In this document: piece after piece, positions 8,618 to 17,193 of the stretch
Layout of the letters: every line of letters starts with the position of its first letter
How positions within the stretch are numbered: the first letter of the stretch is position 1
Assembly (NCBI GenBank): GCA_938008575.1
Contig: CALLKB010000279.1
Location: 1-32,745 of the forward strand
Reading direction: 5' to 3'
From: an uncultured Cytophagaceae bacterium
GTDB taxonomy: Bacteria > Bacteroidota > Bacteroidia > Cytophagales > Spirosomataceae
DNA length: 32,745 bases
The notes under the pieces: generated by a model
The model's input: the letters and a program-made list of their open reading frames with translations, nothing else
Databases searched by the model: none
What the model was told of the DNA's origin: nothing
Translations under genes and position numbers: made by a program

Positions 8618-9904
8618 TTATCCCTTATACCGTAGGACATCTAAGCCAATATCTCTTCTAAAATTTTTACCTTCGAATTGGATCGCAAGTGCAGCCTTTT
8701 GGGACTTTTGAATTGCTTTCTCCAAGGTATTCGAAGTACCTGTTAAGGCGATCACCCGACCGCCACTTGTAAGGAGTTGACCTTCCTCTTCACGCGTTCC
8801 TGCTTGGAATATGTGTGCGTCAGTTACTTGGTCTAATCCCGTGATGATATCCCCTTTTCGGTAATCTTCCGGGTATCCTCCTGCGACAACCATGGTTGTT
8901 ACAGCATATTGCTCAGAGATCTCAATTTTTTCTTTGTCCAATGTGCCTTTGGCAGCCGCAAGAAGCAAAGATAAGAAATCTGATTCGATTCTAGGTAAAA
9001 CAACTTCCGTTTCTGGATCTCCCATCCGGGCATTGTATTCAATCACATAAGGTTCACCTTCGTGATTCATTAAACCAATGAAGATAAAACCTTGATACTT
9101 GATACCATCGGCTTTCAAACCAGCTAATGTAGGTTTGATTACGCGGTTATCTACATATTCCATAAAGGACGCTGTGGCAAATGGTACTGGAGAAACTGCT
9201 CCCATACCGCCCGTATTCAATCCTTCGTCATTATCGCCAATACGCTTATAATCCTTCGCTTCGGGCAATACAACATAGTTTTCTCCATCCGTTAATACAA
9301 ATACAGATAATTCAATTCCACGTAAAAATTGCTCGATAACTACTTTGTCTGACGCAGCACCAAATTTGGAATCCAATAACATCTCGCGTAAAGCAGTTTT
9401 AGCTTCCTCGAGTGTTAATGCAATGATCACGCCTTTCCCTGCAGCTAAACCATCTGCTTTCAAGACAATCGGTAAGGATTGGGTATCTAAATAGGCCAAA
9501 CCGGCATCAATACTTTCTTTTGTGAAAGTCTGCGAAGCTGCCGTTGGCACACCATGACGGTGCATGAAATTTTTTGAAAAGTCTTTACTTCCTTCTAATT
9601 GTGCTCCTTCAGCTCCCGGGCCTACAATGCCCACATGCTTCAAATCCTCTTGCGACTCAATGTAATCCCGAACGCCTTTGACCAAAGGTTCTTCTGGCCC
9701 AACAATAACTAATTCGATTTGATTTTCCCGAATTGCTTGCGCAATGCCGGCTAAATCCGCTACTCCGATGGCTAAATTGGTACCTAAACGCGCTGTTCCA
9801 GGATTGCCTGGCGCAATAAATAAACTACTTAGTAATGGGCTTTGAGATATCTTCCATGCAAAAGCATGTTCACGACCCCCAGACCCGATAATTAATACAT
9901 TCAT
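8618..9904 (-). CDS. purD: Phosphoribosylamine--glycine ligase
   Basis: Second step of de novo purine synthesis: ATP-dependent joining of glycine to phosphoribosylamine, in the cytosol. The 428-residue length is standard. The N-terminus is MNVLIIGSGGREHAFAWK, the family signature. The ATP-grasp core includes IVLKADGLAAGKGV, the GLNTGGMGAVSPVPF segment and the metal/ATP-binding stretch YVIEYNARMGDPETEVVLP. The start at 9904 gives the expected N-terminus. It lies 8 bases after recQ and 21 bases before ricT in a run of closely spaced genes. Confidence 0.98.
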   Translation of the reverse strand: MNVLIIGSGGREHAFAWKISQSPLLSSLFIAPGNPGTARLGTNLAIGVADLAGIAQAIRENQIELVIVGPEEPLVKGVRDYIESQEDLKHVGIVGPGAEGAQLEGSKDFSKNFMHRHGVPTAASQTFTKESIDAGLAYLDTQSLPIVLKADGLAAGKGVIIALTLEEAKTALREMLLDSKFGAASDKVVIEQFLRGIELSVFVLTDGENYVVLPEAKDYKRIGDNDEGLNTGGMGAVSPVPFATASFMEYVDNRVIKPTLAGLKADGIKYQGFIFIGLMNHEGEPYVIEYNARMGDPETEVVLPRIESDFLSLLLAAAKGTLDKEKIEISEQYAVTTMVVAGGYPEDYRKGDIITGLDQVTDAHIFQAGTREEEGQLLTSGGRVIALTGTSNTLEKAIQKSQKAALAIQFEGKNFRRDIGLDVLRYKG

Positions 9905-9912
9905 CTGTTTTA

Positions 9913-12228
9913 TTAATTGGCTAATTCACTCAAAAACTTAATACGCATTAAACGCAATTCCTCTTCACTCACATCCTCAATGTTACACTCGTCTAACGCT
10001 TGTGTAATGTTGTCGGTATCCGCCGACATAAAATAATCGTAGATTTCCTCTTGCTTATCTGGTTCGATTACTTGGTTGATGAAGTAATCTAAATTCAATT
10101 TCGTTCCCGAATAACAGATGGTTTCAATCTCCTCGATTAACTCGGCCATTGATAATTCTTTCTGTTCCGCTATTAAATCCAAATCTATTTTACGATCCAC
10201 TTGCTGGATGATGTAAATCTTGATTTTAGATTTGTTGACCGTTGATTTAACAACCACTTCTTTAGCAGTCTCAATCTCATTCTCCTCTACATAACGAATG
10301 ATTGCATCCAAGAATTGCTTCCCGAATTTGACTACTTTACCCATCCCGACGCCATTGATCTGCGCCATTTCTTCTTGCGTAGTGGGGTAGGTGGTTGCCA
10401 TTTCTTCCAACGATGGATCTTGGAAAATCACATAAGGCGGTAAGTTTTTCTCTTTGGCTACCTTTTTGCGTAGATTTTTTAAGATTTCAAATAGGGCATC
10501 GTCGTAGGCTTTCGCTCCGATCGCTGCATTTTCTTCATCGTTTTCTGCGGTGATCGCCTCTTGTTCGTAATCATGATCACGCGAGAAAGTCAACGGATGT
10601 GAATCTTTTAAATACGCTTCCCCTTTTTCCGTTAAATGCAAAACACCGTAGTTTTCGATGTCTTTGGTCAATAAATCGTATATAAGAACCTGCTTGATGA
10701 ACGAAATCCATGGGGACTTTTCATCTTCTGGGTTGACTTCTTTTTTCTTTTTTCGAAGCTTCTGTTTTTTCGGTGCTTGCTCTTCTCCGTCTACATCCTC
10801 ATCTTCGTCGTCATCATCTTCATCTTCGTCGGAAATCGCCCAAGAAACTATTTTTCCCACTCCAAAAATTGGCAATTTTTCATGCTCATAGCTTTGGGTA
10901 TATTGGTTGGTTTTCCCTTCCAATACATCTGCAATGTGTTCTGCATCAAATTTTTCCCCTGTCTGCTTGACAGCTTCCAGCACCCAAGAAACTTCTTGTT
11001 CGGCCTTGTAGGTAGGTGTAGGGTGCATGCAGTTATCGCAGAAACCACAATTTTCGGCCATGTGTTCGCCGAAATAACTCAAGAGTTGTTTCCTGCGACA
11101 AACGCCCAAATTGGCATAATATACCATTTCGCTCAATAGAATTTTGGCATTTTCTTTCTCAGAAACAGCTTTGTCCTTATTGAACTTATCTAATTTTAAA
11201 ATGTCATCGTAGGTATAAAACAAAATGCAAGTTCCGTCCAAACCATCCCGGCCGGCACGACCCGTTTCTTGGTAATAACCTTCCAAGGATTTGGGAGCAT
11301 CGTAGTGAATAACAAAACGAACATCTGGCTTATCGATGCCCATTCCAAAAGCAATCGTCGCAACCATCACCTCAACCTCTTCATTCAAAAAGGCTTCTTG
11401 GTTCGACATACGAACTTGTGGATCTAGTCCTGCGTGGTAAGGAAGCGCTTTAATTCCGTTGACACCGAGTAATTCCGAAACCTCTTCCACGCGCTTTCTG
11501 CTCAAGCAATAGATGATGCCCGCTTTGCCTGTATGGCTTTTGATATAGCGGATTAATTGCTTGTCAATATCTTTTTTCGAACGTATCTCATAATACAAGT
11601 TCTTCCGATTAAAGGAAGATTTGAACACGGTCGCGTCCTCTAGGTTTAATGTCTTTTGAATATCCTGCTGCACTTTTGGTGTAGCTGTGGCCGTTAACGC
11701 AATGATGGGCAATTTCGCGTCGATCGATTCGATGATGTTACGAATCTTCCGGTATTCTGGTCGGAAATCATGTCCCCATTCCGAGATACAATGCGCTTCA
11801 TCGATGGCCACGAACGATATATTTGCTTGCTGCAAGAAATTGAGATTTTCTTGTTTATTCAGCGATTCGGGTGCTATGTAAAGTAATTTAACACTGCCGC
11901 TAATGACCTCGGCTTTTACACGATTAATTTCCGCCCGACTTAATGATGAATTCAAAAACTGCGCATTGATACCAAAAGCAAGCATTTGGTCAACTTGATT
12001 CTTCATTAACGCAATGAGCGGGGAAATAACGATGGCCGTACCAGGCATCACAATCGCAGGTAATTGATAACAAAGCGATTTGCCGGCCCCAGTAGGCATT
12101 AAAACGAAACTATTATGCCCATCAATCGTATTTCGAATGATTGCTTCTTGCTCACCTCTGAACTGGCTAAAGCCAAAGGTCTTTTTGAGCTGTTCCTTCA
12201 GTACATCACTAGAAATGGAAGTCGGCAT
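9913..12228 (-). CDS. recQ: ATP-dependent DNA helicase RecQ
   Basis: 3'-5' DNA helicase for recombination and repair. At 771 residues it is longer than the E. coli enzyme (about 610). Domains in order: helicase core with Walker A MPTGAGKS (Lys50) and DEAH box (143-146, AIDEAHCISEWGHDFRPEYR); second RecA fold with QETGRAGRDG; zinc-binding subdomain with Cys in CRRKQLL and CGFCDNC; winged-helix region interrupted by an acidic then basic insert (about residues 465-505: a long Asp/Glu run, then KKQKLRKKKKE); an HRDC domain (about 560-640); and a C-terminal helix-turn-helix-like extension. The gene starts 20 bases from the divergent kdsD frame, so the two promoters must overlap the coding sequence or each other. 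Confidence 0.97.
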   Translation of the reverse strand: MPTSISSDVLKEQLKKTFGFSQFRGEQEAIIRNTIDGHNSFVLMPTGAGKSLCYQLPAIVMPGTAIVISPLIALMKNQVDQMLAFGINAQFLNSSLSRAEINRVKAEVISGSVKLLYIAPESLNKQENLNFLQQANISFVAIDEAHCISEWGHDFRPEYRKIRNIIESIDAKLPIIALTATATPKVQQDIQKTLNLEDATVFKSSFNRKNLYYEIRSKKDIDKQLIRYIKSHTGKAGIIYCLSRKRVEEVSELLGVNGIKALPYHAGLDPQVRMSNQEAFLNEEVEVMVATIAFGMGIDKPDVRFVIHYDAPKSLEGYYQETGRAGRDGLDGTCILFYTYDDILKLDKFNKDKAVSEKENAKILLSEMVYYANLGVCRRKQLLSYFGEHMAENCGFCDNCMHPTPTYKAEQEVSWVLEAVKQTGEKFDAEHIADVLEGKTNQYTQSYEHEKLPIFGVGKIVSWAISDEDEDDDDEDEDVDGEEQAPKKQKLRKKKKEVNPEDEKSPWISFIKQVLIYDLLTKDIENYGVLHLTEKGEAYLKDSHPLTFSRDHDYEQEAITAENDEENAAIGAKAYDDALFEILKNLRKKVAKEKNLPPYVIFQDPSLEEMATTYPTTQEEMAQINGVGMGKVVKFGKQFLDAIIRYVEENEIETAKEVVVKSTVNKSKIKIYIIQQVDRKIDLDLIAEQKELSMAELIEEIETICYSGTKLNLDYFINQVIEPDKQEEIYDYFMSADTDNITQALDECNIEDVSEEELRLMRIKFLSELAN

Positions 12229-12247
12229 AATTTTTATCGTGGCGTAA

Positions 12248-13276
12248 ATGTTTCAGTTATTGGGCAAGAAATGGTTATCTTTGTGGGTCCCCAAATTCTT
12301 ACTAACATTGAAATTAAGCAAAAATATCCAAAGCACAGCAAAAAAAGTTTTAAGCCAAGAAGCTGAGGCAATTCTTCGCGTAAGCGATGGAATTGATTAC
12401 GAATTCGAGGCTTGTGTCGAACATTTGTTGGCCAGCAAAGGTCGCATCGTTTTTACGGGAATCGGGAAGTCAGCGATTATCGCGCAAAAGATTGTGGCGA
12501 CCATGAATTCGACGGGAACCCCTGCCTTGTTTATGCACGCTGCGGATGCGATTCATGGAGATTTGGGTATGATTCAAGATGGGGATTCGGTGATCTGTAT
12601 TTCCAAATCTGGGGATACGCCTGAGATTAAGGTTTTAGTTCCGCTGATTAAGCGTACGGGCGTTTCTTTGATTGCAATGGTGTCGAATAAACAGTCTTAT
12701 TTAGGCCAACAAGCGGATTTTATCTTGCATGCATTGGCGGAGCAAGAGGCTGATTTGATGAATCTAGCTCCTACGACTTCCACGACAGTTGCACTTGCTT
12801 TGGGAGATGCACTTGCCGTTTGCTTACTTGAGTGTAAAGGTTTTACGGCGCAAGATTTTGCTAAATACCATCCGGGTGGCGCTTTAGGAAAACGCATGTA
12901 TTTGAAGGTTAGTGATATTTACCCTCAGCACGAATTTCCTGTCATTACGCCAAATTCGAGTATTCAAGAGGCAATCCACGAAATTAGCTCGAAGCGTTTA
13001 GGCGCGACAGCCATTGTAGGAGAAAATAATCAACTTGTTGGTATAATTACCGATGGCGACGTTCGTCGGATGCTAGAAAAACACTCCAACTGGTCTGAAA
13101 TCCAATTGGCCGATATGATGAATCGTACGCCCAAAACCATTGAAGCGGATGCGTTTGCTACCGAGGCGTTGGCCATTATGCAAACTTTGAATATTACCCA
13201 ATTGGTCGTGACGGAAAATAAAAAGGCCGTGGGATTTGTTCATCTCCACGACCTGTTAAAAGAGGGTATCGTCTAA
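12248..13276 (+). CDS. kdsD: Arabinose-5-phosphate isomerase (KdsD/KpsF family)
   Basis: Converts ribulose 5-phosphate to arabinose 5-phosphate, the first step towards KDO for lipopolysaccharide. The open frame encodes 342 residues, with a SIS sugar-isomerase domain (FTGIGKSAIIAQKI, then AADAIHGDLGM and ICISKSGDTPE) followed by two CBS domains (about 215-340). Family homology begins near NIQSTAKKVLSQEAEAI, so the first 20 codons (a Trp/Leu-rich stretch) are suspicious. A good -7 promoter element (TATCTTTG, 12276-12283) lies inside this extension, and an in-frame TTG at 12308 would give a normal N-terminus (LKLSKNIQ). The true start may therefore be 12308; I keep the longest frame because it is the only ATG option. 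The gene converges with the DUF4293 gene, 3 bases away. Confidence 0.95.
   Translation: MFQLLGKKWLSLWVPKFLLTLKLSKNIQSTAKKVLSQEAEAILRVSDGIDYEFEACVEHLLASKGRIVFTGIGKSAIIAQKIVATMNSTGTPALFMHAADAIHGDLGMIQDGDSVICISKSGDTPEIKVLVPLIKRTGVSLIAMVSNKQSYLGQQADFILHALAEQEADLMNLAPTTSTTVALALGDALAVCLLECKGFTAQDFAKYHPGGALGKRMYLKVSDIYPQHEFPVITPNSSIQEAIHEISSKRLGATAIVGENNQLVGIITDGDVRRMLEKHSNWSEIQLADMMNRTPKTIEADAFATEALAIMQTLNITQLVVTENKKAVGFVHLHDLLKEGIV
12276..12283 (+). promoter_or_regulatory. Candidate -7 promoter element for kdsD
   Basis: TATCTTTG matches the Bacteroidota primary sigma factor -7 consensus TAnnTTTG exactly. No clear TTG is present at the usual spacing upstream. Transcription would begin near 12290, after the annotated ATG and shortly before the in-frame TTG at 12308. 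Confidence 0.4.
12319..12326 (-). promoter_or_regulatory. Candidate -7 promoter element for recQ
   Basis: On the minus strand this reads TATTTTTG, an exact match to TAnnTTTG. It would start transcription near 12312, giving a leader of about 84 bases before the recQ ATG and overlapping the kdsD start region. No clear -33 TTG is visible, so this is weak evidence. Confidence 0.25.
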
Positions 13277-13279
13277 ATT

Positions 13280-13753
13280 TTAGCGCATGCGGTTCGAGGA
13301 CTGCACGAGCATTTCATCTTTACGAATCAATCGATTTGCGATCATGTTGGCCAATAACGCCACCACCATTGCATAGAATCCATAGCCATATTTTCCTTGT
13401 GCTTCCGGTTCAAAGCTCGGCATCGCCTCTTTGAAAATCACCCAAAACGAATAGCCCATCGCACCAGCTAACAAAAGCGAATTGATTAGCCCCAATAACA
13501 TTTGGCGGATACGATTCTTGAATGAGAATATGGTGATTAAGGTGACGATGGTCGATAAGGTCAATAAAATCACGATGGCAATTGCGCTTGTTGTTGTGGT
13601 CTTACCTTCATTTGTTAGGATCCATTCATTGAAAAATAATTCGGCACTTTGGCCGGCTTGCCCTACTTTCGCCCAAATGCTCCAGCCTAGTGAGACAAGG
13701 CAATTGGCAACTAAAACGAGGCTTAAGAAGATTGTTTGTGGTCTTTGAATCAT
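13280..13753 (-). CDS. DUF4293 family membrane protein
   Basis: Small integral membrane protein of the Bacteroidota-specific DUF4293 family, function unknown. It has about 157 residues with four hydrophobic segments (approximately residues 7-28, 55-75, 82-102 and 122-140). The N-terminus MIQRPQTIFLSL is the family signature, so I start at the ATG at 13753. The open frame extends upstream to 13870, but that part overlaps the end of the crtD-like gene and does not look like the family. It follows that gene by 23 bases on the same strand, so the two are probably co-transcribed, and it converges with kdsD. Confidence 0.85.
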   Translation of the reverse strand: MIQRPQTIFLSLVLVANCLVSLGWSIWAKVGQAGQSAELFFNEWILTNEGKTTTTSAIAIVILLTLSTIVTLITIFSFKNRIRQMLLGLINSLLLAGAMGYSFWVIFKEAMPSFEPEAQGKYGYGFYAMVVALLANMIANRLIRKDEMLVQSSNRMR

Positions 13754-13776
13754 GATTATTAAATTTTCACACGAAA

Positions 13777-15246
13777 TTAAACATTTTCTTGAAAAAGCTT
13801 GGCGGCAATTTTGGCCGAACTCAAGCAGAGAGGAATTCCACCTCCCGGATGAACGCTGCCGCCTATCCAATACATGTTTTTGATGGCGGACCGGTAATTC
13901 GGATGGCGCAAAAAGGCTGCAAATTTATTGTTAGATGCATTTCCATATAGGGCTCCACCAGCGGATGAAGTCCGCGATTCAATGCGGCGCGGGTCTAAAT
14001 ATTCTTCTGCGACAAGGTGGTCCTCTAGATTTATGCCGAGTGTCCGATTGATTTTATCGATGACTTGTTGGCGACACCGCTGTACAAGCGCATGCCAGTC
14101 CTGGCCCGAATCTGCCGGGGCATTGATTAACACAAACCAATTTTCACTCCCTGCCGGAGCATCTTCGGGAGCTACCTTACTAGATATGTGCACATAGACC
14201 GTTGGGTCATCAAACAAAGTAGCTTGTTTGAATATGGCTTCAAATTCAGCTTGGTAGTCTTTGGAGAAAAAGATGTTATGCACGCCGAGTTCCTCGAAAA
14301 TGCGGTTTATTCCCCAATAGAAGATGACGCCTGAGCTCGATTTAGGCTGATTTAGTAATTTGCCGGGACGAAGTGTTTCGGGCAATAGTTTTTTGTAGCT
14401 AGGTCTAATATCTGCGTTACTGGCTACGAAATCAAAATCATAGGATCCTTTTTTTGTCACAATTCCATTGGCGATATTACCGTTGGTCCGAATTTTTTCA
14501 ACGGCTTCATTCAAGTGGAATTGTACCCCTAAATCTTTAGCTAAACGAACGAGTGACCGAGGGATTTCGATCATCCCTCCTTTGGGGAAATAGGCCCCTA
14601 AGTTGTATTCTAAGTGTGGAATGATGGACAGCGTAGCAGGTGTTTGGTAGGGGTCAGAGCCATTATATGTCGCATAGCGATCAAATAATTGAACCGTTTT
14701 AGGGTTTTTGAAGCGCTTTTTATGCGCTTGATGCATGGTTTGGAAGAGGCCTAATTGATGCAAATTTGCATAGCCGAGCATCGCTTTTTTACTTGTCCAG
14801 GTGCTCAGTTTATGTAAGGAATCATCGAGGAATAAATCGCTAATGATGTTGTATTTGGTTCCTGCGTCTTTAAGATATTGGCTAATATTTGTTGCATCTT
14901 CCTGAAGCGCTTCTGCCATCAATTTTGCCGTTTCTGAGGCGTCTTCTACCGTTTTTAGGCGGGTTTGGTCCTCCCAAAAATAGCTGCAGATTTCAGGCAA
15001 TCGCTGATAATTCAAGTAATCGCGTGGGTTTTTACCGGCCAATTCAAATAATTCATCCACCAATTGGGGCATCGTAAACAAGGATGGTCCTGTGTCAAAA
15101 CGATATCCTGCTAATTGCAGTTGGCCTAATTTCCCACCCGCTTCTTCATTTGCCTCAAAAACAGTAACCGCATGCCCCATTAATTGCATTCGAATCGCAA
15201 ATGCAATTCCGCCAATACCTGATCCGACAATTCCGACTGTTGACAT
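13777..15246 (-). CDS. crtD: Carotenoid desaturase of the CrtI/CrtD family (likely 1-hydroxycarotenoid 3,4-desaturase)
   Basis: FAD-dependent carotenoid desaturase. The 489-residue protein opens with the dinucleotide-binding motif GIVGSGIGGIAFAIRMQ and the FEANEEAGGKLGQL continuation, and ends with the family C-terminal motif GGSVHPGGGIPLCLSSAKI. The DTGPSLFTMPQLVDELF and DRYATYNGSDPYQTP segments fit the CrtD branch, as I recall it from flavobacteria, better than phytoene desaturase CrtI, but CrtI cannot be excluded from sequence alone. CrtD would introduce the 3,4 double bond in acyclic hydroxycarotenoids, and may be linked to myxol- or flexixanthin-type pigments. No other carotenoid genes are in the window. 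It probably forms an operon with the downstream DUF4293 gene. Confidence 0.8.
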   Translation of the reverse strand: MSTVGIVGSGIGGIAFAIRMQLMGHAVTVFEANEEAGGKLGQLQLAGYRFDTGPSLFTMPQLVDELFELAGKNPRDYLNYQRLPEICSYFWEDQTRLKTVEDASETAKLMAEALQEDATNISQYLKDAGTKYNIISDLFLDDSLHKLSTWTSKKAMLGYANLHQLGLFQTMHQAHKKRFKNPKTVQLFDRYATYNGSDPYQTPATLSIIPHLEYNLGAYFPKGGMIEIPRSLVRLAKDLGVQFHLNEAVEKIRTNGNIANGIVTKKGSYDFDFVASNADIRPSYKKLLPETLRPGKLLNQPKSSSGVIFYWGINRIFEELGVHNIFFSKDYQAEFEAIFKQATLFDDPTVYVHISSKVAPEDAPAGSENWFVLINAPADSGQDWHALVQRCRQQVIDKINRTLGINLEDHLVAEEYLDPRRIESRTSSAGGALYGNASNNKFAAFLRHPNYRSAIKNMYWIGGSVHPGGGIPLCLSSAKIAAKLFQENV

Positions 15247-15273
15247 GTTAATTTAATTTCCCGTGAAATTAAC
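15247..15273. repeat. 8-bp inverted repeat directly before the crtD-like gene
   Basis: GTTAATTT (15247-15254) and AAATTAAC (15266-15273) form a perfect inverted repeat with an 11-base spacer, directly adjoining the crtD-like ATG and in the crtD/aspS divergent region. It could be an operator or a weak leader hairpin. The arms are AT-rich, so chance is a real possibility. Confidence 0.25.
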
Positions 15274-15321
15274 TAAATAAGAATAAACGGGTAAATGTTT
15301 TACACTACATACTCTTTTCCG

Positions 15322-15329
15322 TAATTTTG
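15322..15329 (+). promoter_or_regulatory. Candidate -7 promoter element for aspS
   Basis: TAATTTTG matches TAnnTTTG exactly and lies 21 bases before the aspS ATG. About 20 bases upstream is a TTTTA stretch that may act as a degenerate -33 element. The predicted leader is only about 15 bases. Confidence 0.45.
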
Positions 15330-15350
15330 CACGAATTTTTATAATAAACT

Positions 15351-17114
15351 ATGTTACGTACACACACGAACGGCGAATTGAGAATGGAGCACGTGGGCCA
15401 AACAGTCACTTTATGTGGTTGGGTTCAAAAAACACGTGATAAGGGAGGCATGTTATGGATCGACTTACGCGATCGCTATGGCATCACCCAATTAATGTTG
15501 GAAGAAGGGAAATCAGATCCGTCGGCCTTGACTTTAGCGCGTGGCTTGGGTCGGGAGTTTGTTGTCGCAGCAGAAGGAGTTGTTGTAGAACGTTTGGCAA
15601 AAAATGACAAGTTGCCTACGGGTGATGTAGAGATTAAGGTGAGCAATTTACGCATCTTAAATCCTGCCAAATTACCTCCGTTTTTGATCGAAGATGAGAC
15701 GGATGGTGGCGATGATATTCGCATGAAGTATCGTTATTTGGACTTGCGTCGTAATCCGATTCGTGAGAGTCTTCGTTTGCGCCACCAAGTAGGTCGTGAA
15801 GTGCGTAATTATTTAGATAAGCAAGATTTTATTGAGGTGGAAACTCCCGTGTTGATCAAGTCAACCCCGGAAGGTGCACGTGATTTCGTTGTGCCATCTC
15901 GGATGAATCCAGGTGAATTTTATGCCTTACCGCAATCGCCTCAAACCTTCAAGCAATTGTTGATGGTTTCGGGATTTGATCGTTATTACCAAATCGTAAA
16001 ATGTTTCCGTGATGAGGATTTACGTGCGGATCGCCAACCAGAGTTTACGCAGATTGACTGTGAAATGTCATTTGTAGAGCAAGAGGATATCTTGAACATG
16101 TTTGAAGGCTTGATTCGTCATTTGTTCTCGACTGTCAAAGGTTTGGATATCGGCGAAGTGCCTCGAATGACTTATGCGGATGCGATGAAATATTACGGTT
16201 CTGATAAGCCGGATATTCGTTTTGATATGAAGTTCGTGGAGCTGAAAGGAGAGGGTATTGATTTGACTTCCGGAAAAGATTTTCAGGTTTTTGATGCAGC
16301 GAATACGGTTGTCGGGATTTGTGTGAAAGGAGCTGCAGAATATACGCGTAAACAATTGGATGAATTGACGGATTTTGTGCGCCGACCGCAAATTGGGGCT
16401 AAAGGATTGATCTATGCACGCGTTCAGCCGGATGGCGTCGTGAAATCATCGGTTGACAAATTCTATTCAGAATCAGATTTAGCTACTTGGGCAGCAGCAT
16501 TTAATGCGGAACCAGGAGATTTGATTTTGGTATTGTCTGGTGATGGAGATAAGGTGCGTAAGCAATTAAATGAGCTTCGTCTCGAAATGGGAACGCGCAT
16601 GGGATTGCGTGATCCGAACAATTATAAAGTGCATTGGGTTGTTGATTTCCCATTATTAGAATACGGAGAGGAAGAGGACCGTTGGTTCGCGATGCACCAT
16701 CCATTTACTAGCCCGAAGCCAGAGGATATCGCGTTGATGGAAGCTGGTGACTTAGGTAAAGTTCGAGCGAACGCTTACGATTTAGTTGTGAATGGTGTGG
16801 AAGTTGGCGGAGGATCGATTCGTATCTTCCAAAAGGATTTGCAATCGAAAATGTTTGAGGTCCTAGGATTTAGCGAGGAGGAGGCGAAGGCACAATTCGG
16901 CTTCTTGCTTGATGCGTTTGAATATGGAGCGCCGCCTCATGGTGGGTTGGCGTTTGGTTTTGACCGTTTATGTTCGTTGTTCGGCGGAACAGAATCCATT
17001 CGTGATTACATCGCATTCCCGAAAAATAATGCGGGTCGTGATGTGATGATTGATTCACCATCTCCATTGGCTCAGGCGCAATTGGATGAGTTGAAAATCA
17101 AAACGAATTTATAA
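15351..17114 (+). CDS. aspS: Aspartate--tRNA ligase
   Basis: Class II aminoacyl-tRNA synthetase charging tRNA-Asp. The 587-residue bacterial-type enzyme has an N-terminal OB-fold anticodon-binding domain ([19 protein letters not shown]), class II motif 2 ([18 protein letters not shown], about 219-236), an inserted GAD domain (roughly 290-410) and motif 3 ([16 protein letters not shown], from about 531). All core elements look intact. Whether it also charges tRNA-Asn cannot be told from this sequence. It is transcribed alone, divergent from the crtD-like gene, and ends 32 bases before a strong hairpin shared with the converging carbonic anhydrase gene. Confidence 0.98.
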   Translation: MLRTHTNGELRMEHVGQTVTLCGWVQKTRDKGGMLWIDLRDRYGITQLMLEEGKSDPSALTLARGLGREFVVAAEGVVVERLAKNDKLPTGDVEIKVSNLRILNPAKLPPFLIEDETDGGDDIRMKYRYLDLRRNPIRESLRLRHQVGREVRNYLDKQDFIEVETPVLIKSTPEGARDFVVPSRMNPGEFYALPQSPQTFKQLLMVSGFDRYYQIVKCFRDEDLRADRQPEFTQIDCEMSFVEQEDILNMFEGLIRHLFSTVKGLDIGEVPRMTYADAMKYYGSDKPDIRFDMKFVELKGEGIDLTSGKDFQVFDAANTVVGICVKGAAEYTRKQLDELTDFVRRPQIGAKGLIYARVQPDGVVKSSVDKFYSESDLATWAAAFNAEPGDLILVLSGDGDKVRKQLNELRLEMGTRMGLRDPNNYKVHWVVDFPLLEYGEEEDRWFAMHHPFTSPKPEDIALMEAGDLGKVRANAYDLVVNGVEVGGGSIRIFQKDLQSKMFEVLGFSEEEAKAQFGFLLDAFEYGAPPHGGLAFGFDRLCSLFGGTESIRDYIAFPKNNAGRDVMIDSPSPLAQAQLDELKIKTNL

Positions 17115-17146
17115 GTTTTAGTGGCGATTTTGTCGCATTTCCCGCC

Positions 17147-17181
17147 TAGCTTTGGCAATCCTTTAAGGTTTGCCAAAGCTA
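17147..17181. terminator. Hairpin between converging aspS and can (probable two-way terminator)
   Basis: A perfect 12-bp inverted repeat (TAGCTTTGGCAA at 17147-17158, TTGCCAAAGCTA at 17170-17181) with an 11-base loop lies between the ends of two converging genes. There is no T-run after it on either strand, so it is not a classical intrinsic terminator. Its position and stem strength suggest transcription termination or mRNA 3' end protection on both strands. Confidence 0.65.
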
Positions 17182-17193
17182 AGTGTTGGGATG

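Noticed and set aside
10658..10891. Serine-rich plus-strand open frame
   Set aside because: The serine run is the antisense reading of the Asp/Glu codons in the RecQ acidic insert.
13754..13870. Upstream extension of the DUF4293 gene
   Set aside because: It overlaps the 3' end of the crtD-like gene, and the family N-terminus (MIQRPQ) starts at 13753.
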